NCBI GenBank assembly: GCA_910585825.1
Contig: CAJUEY010000003.1
Location: 72,186 to 136,185 of the forward strand
Source: an uncultured Lachnospiraceae bacterium
GTDB lineage: Bacteria; Bacillota; Clostridia; Lachnospirales; Lachnospiraceae
Direction: 5' to 3'
Length of the DNA stretch: 64,000 bases
Positions 16,718 through 24,482 of this stretch are shown in pieces. The notes below the pieces were generated by a model that was not told the origin of the DNA, ran no database searches, and saw only the letters and a list, made by a program, of their open reading frames with translations. A program made the position numbers and the translations under genes. Numbering within the stretch: the first letter of the stretch is position 1; each line of letters opens with the position of its first letter.

Positions 16718-17905
16718 ATGAATATACTATTTTACCGCTATGGAAGTATATGTGAGCCGGATATTATAACCGGCTTTTCAGAACTGGGCAATACCGTACA
16801 CGAACTGACAATGGAAATCACCGAAAAAAACGTACCAACCGCCAACCGCGTGGAGTATCTTCACAGCGCTCTTTTAAAACACTCCTACGATTTTGTATTC
16901 AGTGTGAATTTCTATCCCTTTATTTCCGAAGTATGCAATATTCATGGTCTTTTATATCTTTGTTGGACAGTGGACTGCCCGGTTATGGATCTCCTTTCCC
17001 ATTCCATCGAAAACAAATGCAATCGTATTTTTTTATTCGACGCAGCCCAATATAGAGATATTGCCCCCAGAAATCCTGACTGTATCTTTCATCTGCCCCT
17101 TGCCACAAATCCGGCTCGCTGGGACTCTGTCATTACCAAAGCTTCCCGTCAGCAAATTCAAACCTACAGCAGCGACGTTTCCTTCGTAGGATCTCTTTAT
17201 ACAGAAAAATGTCCTTATGACCGGCTGACCGGAGCATCCGATTATTTAACCGGATATTTAGAGGGCGTCATGAATGCCCAGCAGAGTATTTATGGCTGCT
17301 ATTTCTTAGAAGAGGTTTTAAGCGATGAAATTGTGGAAGAATTTCGCAGTCATCTTCCCGGTTTCTATACTCCGCCGGAAAACTTCATACGCAATGACCG
17401 CCTTGCCATGGCGAGACTATATCTTTGTGCGAAAATTTCCGCCTCTGAGCGGATTCGCACGCTGACTTCCTTAGGCAGACGATTTTCTGTCGATTTATAT
17501 ACCGGAAGCGATACGACAGGCATTCCAGTCTGCAACCGGGGACTTGCAAAAACTTTAACAGAAATGCCTCTTATTTTTCATTACAGTAAAATTAATTTAA
17601 ATATCACTTCCAAATCCATACGAGAGGGTCTCCCTTTACGAATTTTCGATATTTTAGGCTGCGGCGGATTTCTGCTGACCAATTATCAGACAGAGCTGCC
17701 CGATTGTTTCACGCCCGGCGTCGATTTGGAATGCTATGGCAGTGAAGAGGAATTGCTGCAAAAGACAGAATATTATCTCACCCACGAAAAAGACCGAAAG
17801 GAGATTGCCCGCAACGGCGCCCAAACCGCCAGAAAATACCACAATTACCCCAAACGGCTCCTTGACATGCTCTCTCTCGCATTTCACCTTGACAGAAAAG
17901 CATAA
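16718..17905 (+). CDS. DUF3880/CgeB-like glycosyltransferase
   Basis: The 395-residue protein belongs to the DUF3880 plus C-terminal GT-B group. Seen are MNILFYRYGS, HSYDFVFSVNFYPFIS, LYLCWTVDCPVMDL, SSDVSFVGSLYTEK, FHYSKINLNITSKSIREGLP, then LGCGGFLLTNYQTELPDCF and the C-terminal YYLTHEKDRKEIARNGAQTA. Related proteins sit in flagellin-glycosylation loci and in the spore-coat cgeB family. It reads rightward, opposite to pseB, from its own near-consensus promoter. The 18042 gene downstream is a paralogue with the same domain order. It is probably cytoplasmic and uses a nucleotide-sugar donor; the sugar is unknown. Confidence 0.85.
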   Translation: MNILFYRYGSICEPDIITGFSELGNTVHELTMEITEKNVPTANRVEYLHSALLKHSYDFVFSVNFYPFISEVCNIHGLLYLCWTVDCPVMDLLSHSIENKCNRIFLFDAAQYRDIAPRNPDCIFHLPLATNPARWDSVITKASRQQIQTYSSDVSFVGSLYTEKCPYDRLTGASDYLTGYLEGVMNAQQSIYGCYFLEEVLSDEIVEEFRSHLPGFYTPPENFIRNDRLAMARLYLCAKISASERIRTLTSLGRRFSVDLYTGSDTTGIPVCNRGLAKTLTEMPLIFHYSKINLNITSKSIREGLPLRIFDILGCGGFLLTNYQTELPDCFTPGVDLECYGSEEELLQKTEYYLTHEKDRKEIARNGAQTARKYHNYPKRLLDMLSLAFHLDRKA

Positions 17906-18029
17906 AAAACGCGCAATACAGAAGAAACACCCTCTGGGTATCCCTTGATGCGCTGAAAAACGCGCAATACAGAAGAAACACCCTCTGGGTATCCCTTGAT
18001 GCGCTGAAAAACGCGCAATACAGAAGAAA
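17905..18029 (+). repeat. Tandem 51-bp minisatellite, 2.5 copies
   Basis: Three copies start at 17905, 17956 and 18007, each beginning AAAAACGCGCAATACAGAAG. The first two are complete and identical; the third stops after 23 bases. At each junction TGCGC-N8-GCGCA can form a short hairpin. The array fills the gap between two glycosyltransferase genes. Its truncated end leads straight into the AAAGG ribosome-binding site of the next gene. It is not a CRISPR: there are no variable spacers. Confidence 0.9.
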
Positions 18030-18041
18030 GGTTGATATATA

Positions 18042-19202
18042 ATGAAAATTCTGTTCCTCGACTCTCCCGCTTTTGCGAAAGAAGATATGTTAGAAGCCTT
18101 TTGCGAATGCGGTATAGAATGCACCCTCTTCTTTCATGAGGCCTATCACCAGCGCCAGGACGCCGCCTATGAGCAGGCTTTTGATATGGCAGTTTCAAAG
18201 GAAAATTTTGATTTTGTCTTTTCTTTTAATTATTTTCCTATTCTTTCCAGCTGCTGCAAACGGCATCATTTAAAATATGTATCTTATGTTTATGACAGTC
18301 CCCTTGTTTCTCTGTATTCCTATACCCTGATCAACGACTGTAATTATGTTTTCCTGTTTGACAAAACTACTTATCTGAAATTTAAAAATGCCGGAATTCC
18401 CACCGTATACTATCTGCCGCTGGCGGCCAATACGAAACGTTTGGCTTCTCTGAAAACGCCTAAAGAGCTTGCAGAGAAACTCCGGTCTGACGTATCTTTC
18501 GTAGGTTCTCTTTACAATGAGGATCATAATCTCTTTGAACAGCTGACAGACCTGCCTGATTATACAAGAGGATATCTCGATGCCATTATGACTGTACAGC
18601 AAAAGTTATATGGCTCCTTTCTTCTGGAAGATCTTCTGCATCCGGAAATTGTAAAAGATCTGCAGAATTCCGTCCCTTATACTCCTATGTCAGACGGTAC
18701 GGAACCTGCAGCTTATGTCTATGCCAATTATTTTCTGGCCAGAAAGATCAGCAGCAACGAACGAATTTCCCTGTTACACCGGCTGTCTGAGGAATTCCGA
18801 CTGAACTTATATTCCCATAAACCGTCGCCTCAGATTCCAAAAGCTCGTTTTATGGGAACGGCAGACTATTATACTCTTATGCCTTTGATTTTCCAAAACA
18901 GTGCAGTAAATTTGAATATCACATTAAAAAGCATTTATTCCGGCATTCCTCTGCGCTGCATGGATATTATGGGCTGCGGCGGTTTTCTTCTGACCAATTA
19001 TCAGGCTGATTTTTTTGATTATTTTCTACCGGAAGAAGATTTTATATTTTATGAAAGCGAGGAGGATTGTCTGCAGAAAACACGTCATTATCTCTCCCAC
19101 GAATCACAGCGCAGACAGATTGCGCAAAATGCGCTTGGCAAAATGAAAGAACAGCATACTTTTGTCCACAGAGTGCGGGAAATACTTTCTATTCTCCCTT
19201 AA
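18042..19202 (+). CDS. DUF3880/CgeB-like glycosyltransferase (paralogue of the preceding gene)
   Basis: The 386-residue protein shares the pattern of the 16718-17905 product: MKILFLDSPAF, NFDFVFSFNYFPILSSC, YVSYVYDSPLVSL, RSDVSFVGSLYNED, NSAVNLNITLKSIYSGIPLR, MGCGGFLLTNYQADFFDYF and a helical C-terminus. The two genes probably arose by duplication but have diverged. An AAAGG site lies 11-12 bases before the ATG and is abutted by the 51-bp repeat array. It is likely co-transcribed with the upstream gene. Its last 14 bases overlap the end of the convergent maf gene. Role: a glycosyltransferase of the flagellin glycan (inference). Confidence 0.85.
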   Translation: MKILFLDSPAFAKEDMLEAFCECGIECTLFFHEAYHQRQDAAYEQAFDMAVSKENFDFVFSFNYFPILSSCCKRHHLKYVSYVYDSPLVSLYSYTLINDCNYVFLFDKTTYLKFKNAGIPTVYYLPLAANTKRLASLKTPKELAEKLRSDVSFVGSLYNEDHNLFEQLTDLPDYTRGYLDAIMTVQQKLYGSFLLEDLLHPEIVKDLQNSVPYTPMSDGTEPAAYVYANYFLARKISSNERISLLHRLSEEFRLNLYSHKPSPQIPKARFMGTADYYTLMPLIFQNSAVNLNITLKSIYSGIPLRCMDIMGCGGFLLTNYQADFFDYFLPEEDFIFYESEEDCLQKTRHYLSHESQRRQIAQNALGKMKEQHTFVHRVREILSILP

Positions 19203-21027
19203 AAACATTTCCATAATCTTCTTCAAACATCGGAATTGCCGCCTGGTAGGATTCCATCAGGCGGACGCTTTGCTCCATGATTTCCGGAATATCCATATCC
19301 TCTTTTGCACAAATGGATTCTTTTAACTCAAATTCCTCTTTGCTGGCATATAATGAAATCCATCCAATAAACGGATGTAAATCTATCTTTTCGTTTTGCT
19401 TTGCAATTTCATTAAGCCGTTTTTTTATCTGGTTTTTATCAAGGTTGTGATATTGCTGAATCAATTCCTTTTCCATAGAAATCATAGCCGCAAGATGCTT
19501 TGCAAATTCTGTCTTTAATTCCTCCAGCTCAGCCGCTTTCTGATGCAGGCGTTTTTGTTGTTCCTGATCGAACACAGGCGGCAGATTTTGCAGCGTTTCA
19601 TGGAATTCTATTTCGCGTTCACATTCCTGTTCAATTGTCTCCCGTAATGTCTGGATCACTGTTCCTTCTATCCTGGCCCCGCCCTCTGTAGCATCAATCA
19701 CTTTCAATTCACTGCATTCATTTTGAATTGCCTTTTCAAACCATTGCTTATAATACTTCATCTGATAATCCGTTTCCAGAATATTTCCATCAACTCCTTC
19801 CACCTGTACAATGTATCTTCGGCTTATATACGTATCGTTATCTCCCAAAACACCTTCTATTCCTTTGGTATGCGACTGTCCTCCGGTAAAAGCCAAATCC
19901 TGACCAATCAGTATAATCGTCTGAAATCCAAAGTAACGCGCCAACTGAAAGGCTTCTATCGATATCGATCCTCCCGGCTGAACTGCAGCAATCTCTTCCC
20001 CCAGTTCTTTATTTAATGCTTCATCCCACCAGGACATAAGACGGTCATAATAAAACACCTTTCTTCCGTATTTTTTAATTGGCGAAGGATTGCTCCAGTA
20101 AGAAGCCGCCCATAGAAATTCCTGCTTGTCCACTGTTTCAAAAAAACGTTCCGGCGCTTTCGGATCAACGGTACATACCAAGTCCGGACGTATCCCCTCC
20201 CGAATTACCGTACGCAGTGCAGCATCCACTACAAAAATAAATGCTTTCCCTTCTGCTTTTTTCACTTCTTTGATATTTTTATCCAAGGAAGGCCCCGCAG
20301 AAATAATTATTGCCGGAAGGCGATTGACTCCCATCTTCTGAAGTTCCTTTTTCATCTGAAGACAGTGTCTTTGTGTAATTATATTATTTAGATGAAACAA
20401 TGCATTGGCTGATATTTTTCGGTTAAATCCCTCAAAAGTTCCTTTCTGCAGTATTTCCCATTCAATTTTTTCTACAACTTCATTTGTGAATTTTTTACAA
20501 ATTTCCGGATAAAGTATGTCATACGCAGGCAGAATACAAAACTCCACCAATTTGATGTAGCTATACTCAATAACGCCGGCAATGACATCTGCCAGTTCTT
20601 GCCATCTTTCGGAAGTGCAAATCCATACGCGGGAATCCAAAAACAAATCTTCCAAATCGTATTCCAATACAGCTTTTGCTAAAATCTCCGGATTCGGTTC
20701 ACAGATTATCACAATATTGCTCTCATCACATTTCTGCAATATTTTGCGGACAGCCATTCCGTCACTGAATCCAAAAATAAAGTACCTGTAAAACGGCTTA
20801 CTCTCATATCTATCTGCATATAAATTAGAAACGCTGTCCGGATCTAGTCTGCTGTTCAAATACCAGATATATCCATCTCTTGCAACAGTCAATACCTTAT
20901 TTCCGTTTCCCGTTTCCTGAATCTGCACGCTATTTTCTTTCCCCTGCAGAATCCTTGTTTTTATTTCATCTGCCAGCTGCTTATTTTTATCGGCAAGCGC
21001 CTTTATATTTCTTTCCCAGTTTTTCAT
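19189..21027 (-). CDS. Motility-associated factor (Maf) glycosyltransferase, DUF115 family
   Basis: The 612-residue protein matches the Maf/DUF115 family, which transfers nonulosonic acids such as pseudaminic or legionaminic acid to flagellin Ser/Thr. Hallmarks are LPAIIISAGPSLDKNIKEV, AFIFVVDAALRTVIREGIRP, LVCTVDPKAPERF, AVQPGGSISIEAFQLARYFG and IILIGQDLAFTGGQSHTKG. The N-terminal region has the common GKENSVQIQETGNGNKVLTV segment, and the C-terminal ~150 residues are helical. It lies between the glycosylation genes and the flagellin genes, 10 bases downstream of a 96-residue partner gene. Together with pseB this favours a nonulosonate on flagellin (inference). Confidence 0.92.
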   Translation of the reverse strand: MKNWERNIKALADKNKQLADEIKTRILQGKENSVQIQETGNGNKVLTVARDGYIWYLNSRLDPDSVSNLYADRYESKPFYRYFIFGFSDGMAVRKILQKCDESNIVIICEPNPEILAKAVLEYDLEDLFLDSRVWICTSERWQELADVIAGVIEYSYIKLVEFCILPAYDILYPEICKKFTNEVVEKIEWEILQKGTFEGFNRKISANALFHLNNIITQRHCLQMKKELQKMGVNRLPAIIISAGPSLDKNIKEVKKAEGKAFIFVVDAALRTVIREGIRPDLVCTVDPKAPERFFETVDKQEFLWAASYWSNPSPIKKYGRKVFYYDRLMSWWDEALNKELGEEIAAVQPGGSISIEAFQLARYFGFQTIILIGQDLAFTGGQSHTKGIEGVLGDNDTYISRRYIVQVEGVDGNILETDYQMKYYKQWFEKAIQNECSELKVIDATEGGARIEGTVIQTLRETIEQECEREIEFHETLQNLPPVFDQEQQKRLHQKAAELEELKTEFAKHLAAMISMEKELIQQYHNLDKNQIKKRLNEIAKQNEKIDLHPFIGWISLYASKEEFELKESICAKEDMDIPEIMEQSVRLMESYQAAIPMFEEDYGNVFKGE

Positions 21028-21037
21028 ATTTCTGCCC

Positions 21038-21328
21038 CTAATACTTTAATCTATATAATGCAGCAATGGGTGCGGCGTATTCCTGCAGACAGTCTGCCAT
21101 ACCCAGCATATCCTTCTGCTCATATGCACGATTGAAATTCTGATACATCATAGAGATAAAAAATAGTATCTGCTGCTCATCTTCATCTCTGACTTCCAAC
21201 AATGCATCTGTTACTATTTTTAACTTTGGAAGCAAGGCTCCCACTTTTTCTAATCCTTCCTGCTCCCGATTCTGATAAAACGCTATACTGACATCATCTA
21301 TTTCTTTTTCCAATACTGCAATGTCCAT
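21038..21328 (-). CDS. Small helical protein upstream of maf
   Basis: The 96-residue acidic protein is predicted to be nearly all helix, with no signal peptide, cysteines or known motif (opening MDIAVLEKEIDDVSIAFYQN). Its size and helical content resemble flagellar export chaperones such as FliT/FlgN, but I cannot assign it. It is 10 bases from maf in the same direction and lies downstream of the flagellin terminator, with no clear promoter of its own. A partner or chaperone role for Maf or flagellin is a guess from position. AGGAG lies nine bases before the ATG. Confidence 0.65.
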   Translation of the reverse strand: MDIAVLEKEIDDVSIAFYQNREQEGLEKVGALLPKLKIVTDALLEVRDEDEQQILFFISMMYQNFNRAYEQKDMLGMADCLQEYAAPIAALYRLKY

Positions 21329-21394
21329 GAATTCTTTTCTCCTGCAATTCTATTTTATAACAATTTGAAGAAATCAATTTCTTATAAGATAAAG

Positions 21395-21425
21395 AAAAAG
21401 CCGACGTAAAACGCCGGCTTTTCGT
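21395..21425 (-). terminator. Rho-independent terminator after flagellin copy 1
   Basis: On the minus strand AAAAGCCGGCG, a five-base loop (TTTTA) and CGTCGGCTTTTT form a stem with a G-T wobble, followed by a T run. It lies just after the flagellin stop at 21436 and may limit read-through into the small gene and maf. Confidence 0.85.
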
Positions 21426-21435
21426 AATCTTAAAA

Positions 21436-22254
21436 TTACTGTAATAAGGATAATACACCCTGGTTTGACTGATTAGCCTGAGCAAGCATTGACTGTCCTG
21501 CCTGAGCAAGAATGTTGTTCTTGCTGTACTGAACCATTTCAGAAGCCATATCTGTATCACGGATACGAGATTCAGCTGCCTGGCTGTTCTCTGCTGCTAC
21601 ATCTAAGTTAGCAATGGTGTGCTCTAATCTGTTCTGCAGTGCACCGAGTTTGGAACGCTGTGCAGATACTTTTGATAAAGCGCCTGCGATTGCGGAGATT
21701 GCCGCACCTGCTTTTCCAAAGCTTCCAACGCTTACTTTTCCTCTTGCTACACCGATAGTGCTCGCATTCATATTGCCAATAGTAATTGCGATTCTCTGTC
21801 CGGAAAGAGCTCCAACCTGAAGGTTCTTGTTTGAAAAAGTGCCATCTAACAGGTTCATGGTGTTGAACTGTGTTGTAGACTGGATTCTGTCGATCTCAGA
21901 TACTAACTGGTTGATCTCGTTCTGGATTGCGCCTCTGTCAGCTGTGGTATTCGGATCGTTTGCTGCCTGAACAGCCAGCTCATTCATACGCTGTAAAATA
22001 GAATGTACTTCATTCAAAGCACCTTCAGCTGTCTGAATTAAAGAAATACCATCCTGTGCGTTTGTAGAAGCTCTGTTCAATCCACGGATCTGGCTTCTCA
22101 TTTTCTCGGAAATTGTTAAGCCTGCTGCGTCATCTGCTGCACGGTTGATTTTGTAACCGGATGATAATTTCTCAGATGATTTTGACTGCTGGCTGGTTAC
22201 CATGCCTAACTGTCTGTTAGAGTTCATTGCTGTAAGATTGTGCTGTACTACCAT
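21436..22254 (-). CDS. Flagellin (copy 1)
   Basis: The 272-residue filament subunit has complete D0/D1 ends (MVVQHNLTAMNSNRQLG at the start, NILAQAGQSMLAQANQSN near the end) and only a short variable centre, so no D2/D3 domains. The TLR5-type segment ILQRMNELAVQAAND is present. Ser/Thr residues in the centre are candidate glycosylation sites, given the Maf and Pse genes nearby. A strong AAGGAGG site, a CsrA-type hairpin and a SigD promoter lie upstream. The protein and ~930 bases of DNA are identical to copy 2 at 22552-23370. Export and assembly should use FliS and FliD encoded just upstream. Confidence 0.98.
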   Translation of the reverse strand: MVVQHNLTAMNSNRQLGMVTSQQSKSSEKLSSGYKINRAADDAAGLTISEKMRSQIRGLNRASTNAQDGISLIQTAEGALNEVHSILQRMNELAVQAANDPNTTADRGAIQNEINQLVSEIDRIQSTTQFNTMNLLDGTFSNKNLQVGALSGQRIAITIGNMNASTIGVARGKVSVGSFGKAGAAISAIAGALSKVSAQRSKLGALQNRLEHTIANLDVAAENSQAAESRIRDTDMASEMVQYSKNNILAQAGQSMLAQANQSNQGVLSLLQ

Positions 22255-22278
22255 ATTATTTTCCTCCTTGAATATGCT

Positions 22279-22294
22279 GCAGCCTCCCTGCTGC
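22279..22294 (-). promoter_or_regulatory. CsrA-type hairpin in the flagellin 1 leader
   Basis: In the transcript GCAGC-AGGGAG-GCUGC forms a five-pair stem with GGA in a six-base loop. It lies 24 bases before the ATG and 11 bases upstream of the AAGGAGGA ribosome-binding site, which is itself a GGA site. This is the arrangement of the two CsrA sites in the Bacillus subtilis hag leader. Two further GGA motifs lie upstream in the leader. Confidence 0.65.
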
Positions 22295-22388
22295 TAAACT
22301 TGTTTTTACATATGCTCCTCTTTGCGGCCGTACGCTCCGTTCGGATTTGCTCATCAGTAACAATTATTATCTTGTTTACTTATTATAT

Positions 22389-22415
22389 ATATCGGACCGA
22401 TATTTCGATACTTTA
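22389..22415 (-). promoter_or_regulatory. Sigma-28 (SigD) promoter of flagellin 1
   Basis: The minus strand reads TAAA-N15-TCCGATAT (-35 at 22412-22415, -10 at 22389-22396). It gives a leader of about 130 bases before the flagellin ATG. Confidence 0.85.
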
Positions 22416-22506
22416 TAGCGAAAAACAAATTTTTACGCTGCTTTTTATAAATCATCTGTAAATCCGGAAAACTGCCGCCATCAATTTCTTTCGGAACTAT
22501 GACAAA

Positions 22507-22540
22507 AGAAAAAAGGCCGACGCAAAACGCCGGCCTTTCG
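22507..22540 (-). terminator. Rho-independent terminator after flagellin copy 2
   Basis: On the minus strand AAAGGCCGGCG, a short loop and CGTCGGCCTTTTTTC form a strong stem plus T run. It differs by a few bases from the terminator of copy 1, marking the left border of the identical block. Confidence 0.87.
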
Positions 22541-22551
22541 TAATCTTAAAA

Positions 22552-23370
22552 TTACTGTAATAAGGATAATACACCCTGGTTTGACTGATTAGCCTGAGCA
22601 AGCATTGACTGTCCTGCCTGAGCAAGAATGTTGTTCTTGCTGTACTGAACCATTTCAGAAGCCATATCTGTATCACGGATACGAGATTCAGCTGCCTGGC
22701 TGTTCTCTGCTGCTACATCTAAGTTAGCAATGGTGTGCTCTAATCTGTTCTGCAGTGCACCGAGTTTGGAACGCTGTGCAGATACTTTTGATAAAGCGCC
22801 TGCGATTGCGGAGATTGCCGCACCTGCTTTTCCAAAGCTTCCAACGCTTACTTTTCCTCTTGCTACACCGATAGTGCTCGCATTCATATTGCCAATAGTA
22901 ATTGCGATTCTCTGTCCGGAAAGAGCTCCAACCTGAAGGTTCTTGTTTGAAAAAGTGCCATCTAACAGGTTCATGGTGTTGAACTGTGTTGTAGACTGGA
23001 TTCTGTCGATCTCAGATACTAACTGGTTGATCTCGTTCTGGATTGCGCCTCTGTCAGCTGTGGTATTCGGATCGTTTGCTGCCTGAACAGCCAGCTCATT
23101 CATACGCTGTAAAATAGAATGTACTTCATTCAAAGCACCTTCAGCTGTCTGAATTAAAGAAATACCATCCTGTGCGTTTGTAGAAGCTCTGTTCAATCCA
23201 CGGATCTGGCTTCTCATTTTCTCGGAAATTGTTAAGCCTGCTGCGTCATCTGCTGCACGGTTGATTTTGTAACCGGATGATAATTTCTCAGATGATTTTG
23301 ACTGCTGGCTGGTTACCATGCCTAACTGTCTGTTAGAGTTCATTGCTGTAAGATTGTGCTGTACTACCAT
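22552..23370 (-). CDS. Flagellin (copy 2)
   Basis: The 272-residue product is identical to that of copy 1, 1116 bp away; I saw no base difference over the gene on line-by-line comparison. The identity extends from the terminator arm to 23466 in the leader. Domain content is the same: full D0/D1 ends, minimal centre, and the QRMNELAVQ TLR5-type segment. It has its own SigD promoter, CsrA-type hairpin and terminator, so each copy is a separate transcription unit. Two equal genes may raise flagellin dosage or provide a recombination reserve. Confidence 0.98.
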   Translation of the reverse strand: MVVQHNLTAMNSNRQLGMVTSQQSKSSEKLSSGYKINRAADDAAGLTISEKMRSQIRGLNRASTNAQDGISLIQTAEGALNEVHSILQRMNELAVQAANDPNTTADRGAIQNEINQLVSEIDRIQSTTQFNTMNLLDGTFSNKNLQVGALSGQRIAITIGNMNASTIGVARGKVSVGSFGKAGAAISAIAGALSKVSAQRSKLGALQNRLEHTIANLDVAAENSQAAESRIRDTDMASEMVQYSKNNILAQAGQSMLAQANQSNQGVLSLLQ

Positions 23371-23394
23371 ATTATTTTCCTCCTTGAATATGCT

Positions 23395-23410
23395 GCAGCC
23401 TCCCTGCTGC
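23395..23410 (-). promoter_or_regulatory. CsrA-type hairpin in the flagellin 2 leader
   Basis: Same GCAGC-AGGGAG-GCUGC hairpin as in the leader of copy 1, at the same distance from the start codon. It is a candidate high-affinity CsrA site acting with the GGA in the ribosome-binding site. Confidence 0.65.
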
Positions 23411-23506
23411 TAAACTTGTTTTTACATATGCTCCTCTTTGCGGCCGTACGCTCCGTTCGGATTTGCATGCTCAAGTAACAATTATTATCTTGATTACTTG
23501 TAATAT

Positions 23507-23533
23507 ATATCGGACCAACGTCACGATACTTTA
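23507..23533 (-). promoter_or_regulatory. Sigma-28 (SigD) promoter of flagellin 2
   Basis: The minus strand reads TAAA-N15-TCCGATAT (-35 at 23530-23533, -10 at 23507-23514). The spacer differs from that of copy 1, but both boxes are kept. Confidence 0.85.
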
Positions 23534-23537
23534 TAGT

Positions 23538-23570
23538 AAAAAGTAAAATTCATTTTTTATTTTACTTTTT
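23538..23570 (-). terminator. AT-rich hairpin terminator at the end of the fliD-fliS-fliT-like operon
   Basis: On the minus strand AAAAAGTAAAAT, a nine-base loop and ATTTTACTTTTT form a 12-pair stem ending in a T run. The stem includes the stop codon of the upstream gene and is followed at once by the SigD promoter of flagellin 2. Confidence 0.6.
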
Positions 23571-24038
23571 ATTATCAATTACCTGTGCGGAATAATTCTT
23601 CTGCCGCATCATATTCTGGTAATATTGATGAACCACCTTCTGGCTGTTGCGGACTCCTTTTACCTGATCTCGCACATCGGCAAATTTGCGGTCTGCTTCT
23701 TCTTTGTTTCTGGCTTCCTGTGTCTGAATTGTATTTGTCTTTTCTGTAATCTCTTTAATCAGCGCCTGCATTTTTTTAATCTCATCCGCATACTGCTGTT
23801 TATTTTCGCTGAGATTATCCCTGACGCGTTCAAAAAGCTCTTCAAACCCATCATCCAACAGATTCAGCTGCTCAACAAAGCCAGACTTATTGTCCATATT
23901 CTTTTCAAAATCTTCCGGCAGGAGATTCGGGTCCTGCAGCAAAAGTTTCTGCTGGCGGTTTAATTCTATGATTCTGTCCAGAATGCCTCGTTTTTTTTCG
24001 AGGCTTTCCATCATAATACTGATATAACTCGTTTCCAT
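23562..24038 (-). CDS. FliT-like flagellar export chaperone (helical coiled-coil protein)
   Basis: The 158-residue protein is almost entirely helical and highly charged, with a long coiled coil (SLEKKRGILDRIIELNRQQK and later segments). It has no signal peptide. Its place directly after fliS, in a flaG-fliD-fliS run, is where FliT, the FliD export chaperone, sits in many Firmicutes. Sequence similarity alone is weak, so a FlgN/FliT-type label is partly from context. The start is set at the ATG at 24036-24038, six bases after AGGAG; the ATG at 24044 overlaps the site. Confidence 0.65.
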   Translation of the reverse strand: METSYISIMMESLEKKRGILDRIIELNRQQKLLLQDPNLLPEDFEKNMDNKSGFVEQLNLLDDGFEELFERVRDNLSENKQQYADEIKKMQALIKEITEKTNTIQTQEARNKEEADRKFADVRDQVKGVRNSQKVVHQYYQNMMRQKNYSAQVIDNKK

Positions 24039-24062
24039 TTCCATCTCCTGTGATTGAAAGCA

Positions 24063-24449
24063 TTATTTTCCGCCAATGCCGCCGGCCTGCCTCATTACTT
24101 CTTTCCAGGTATCCCGCATCGTACGGAGATGCTCTAACACTTCCTCTAATATTTCGCGGTCTTTTTGGATATTTGCTTCTACCAGTCTTTTAGAAAGATA
24201 TGCATAAACATTTTCAAAATCTTCAGCCACCGGATATTTATGATCCAGACTCGCCCGAAATTCTTCGATAATATTTTCTACTTTTACAATATTATTGTGA
24301 GCTTTTGAAATATCCTTTTTCTCAATTGCATCCATTGCAATATTACAGAATTTAATCGCCCCTTCATAAAGCATCAGCGTCAGCTCTGCCGGGGTAGCTG
24401 TCATGATTTTGTTATTTGCATATGCTGCATATCCCTGTCTGTTTGTCAT
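24063..24449 (-). CDS. fliS: Flagellin export chaperone FliS
   Basis: The 128-residue protein has the FliS pattern: YAAYANNKIMTATPAELTLM, then LYEGAIKFCNIAMDAIEKKD, a helical core, and VYAYLSKRLVEANIQKD. FliS binds the C-terminal end of flagellin in the cytoplasm, prevents premature polymerisation and delivers it to the export gate. The start is the ATG at 24447-24449, seven bases after GGGAGG; a longer frame to 24470 begins before the ribosome-binding site. It follows fliD by 33 bases. Confidence 0.96.
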   Translation of the reverse strand: MTNRQGYAAYANNKIMTATPAELTLMLYEGAIKFCNIAMDAIEKKDISKAHNNIVKVENIIEEFRASLDHKYPVAEDFENVYAYLSKRLVEANIQKDREILEEVLEHLRTMRDTWKEVMRQAGGIGGK

Positions 24450-24482
24450 TGTATAACCTCCCTGTTGCAAATGACCCGCTTA

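Noticed and set aside
17905..18029. Possible small CRISPR array
   Set aside because: The 51-bp units follow each other directly without variable spacers, and no cas genes are present. It is a simple tandem repeat.
17654..18198. Minus-strand open frames with repeated CIARF-type peptides over the 51-bp array
   Set aside because: They exist only because the 51-bp unit is a multiple of three. They run through the end of one real gene and the start of another, without a ribosome-binding site.
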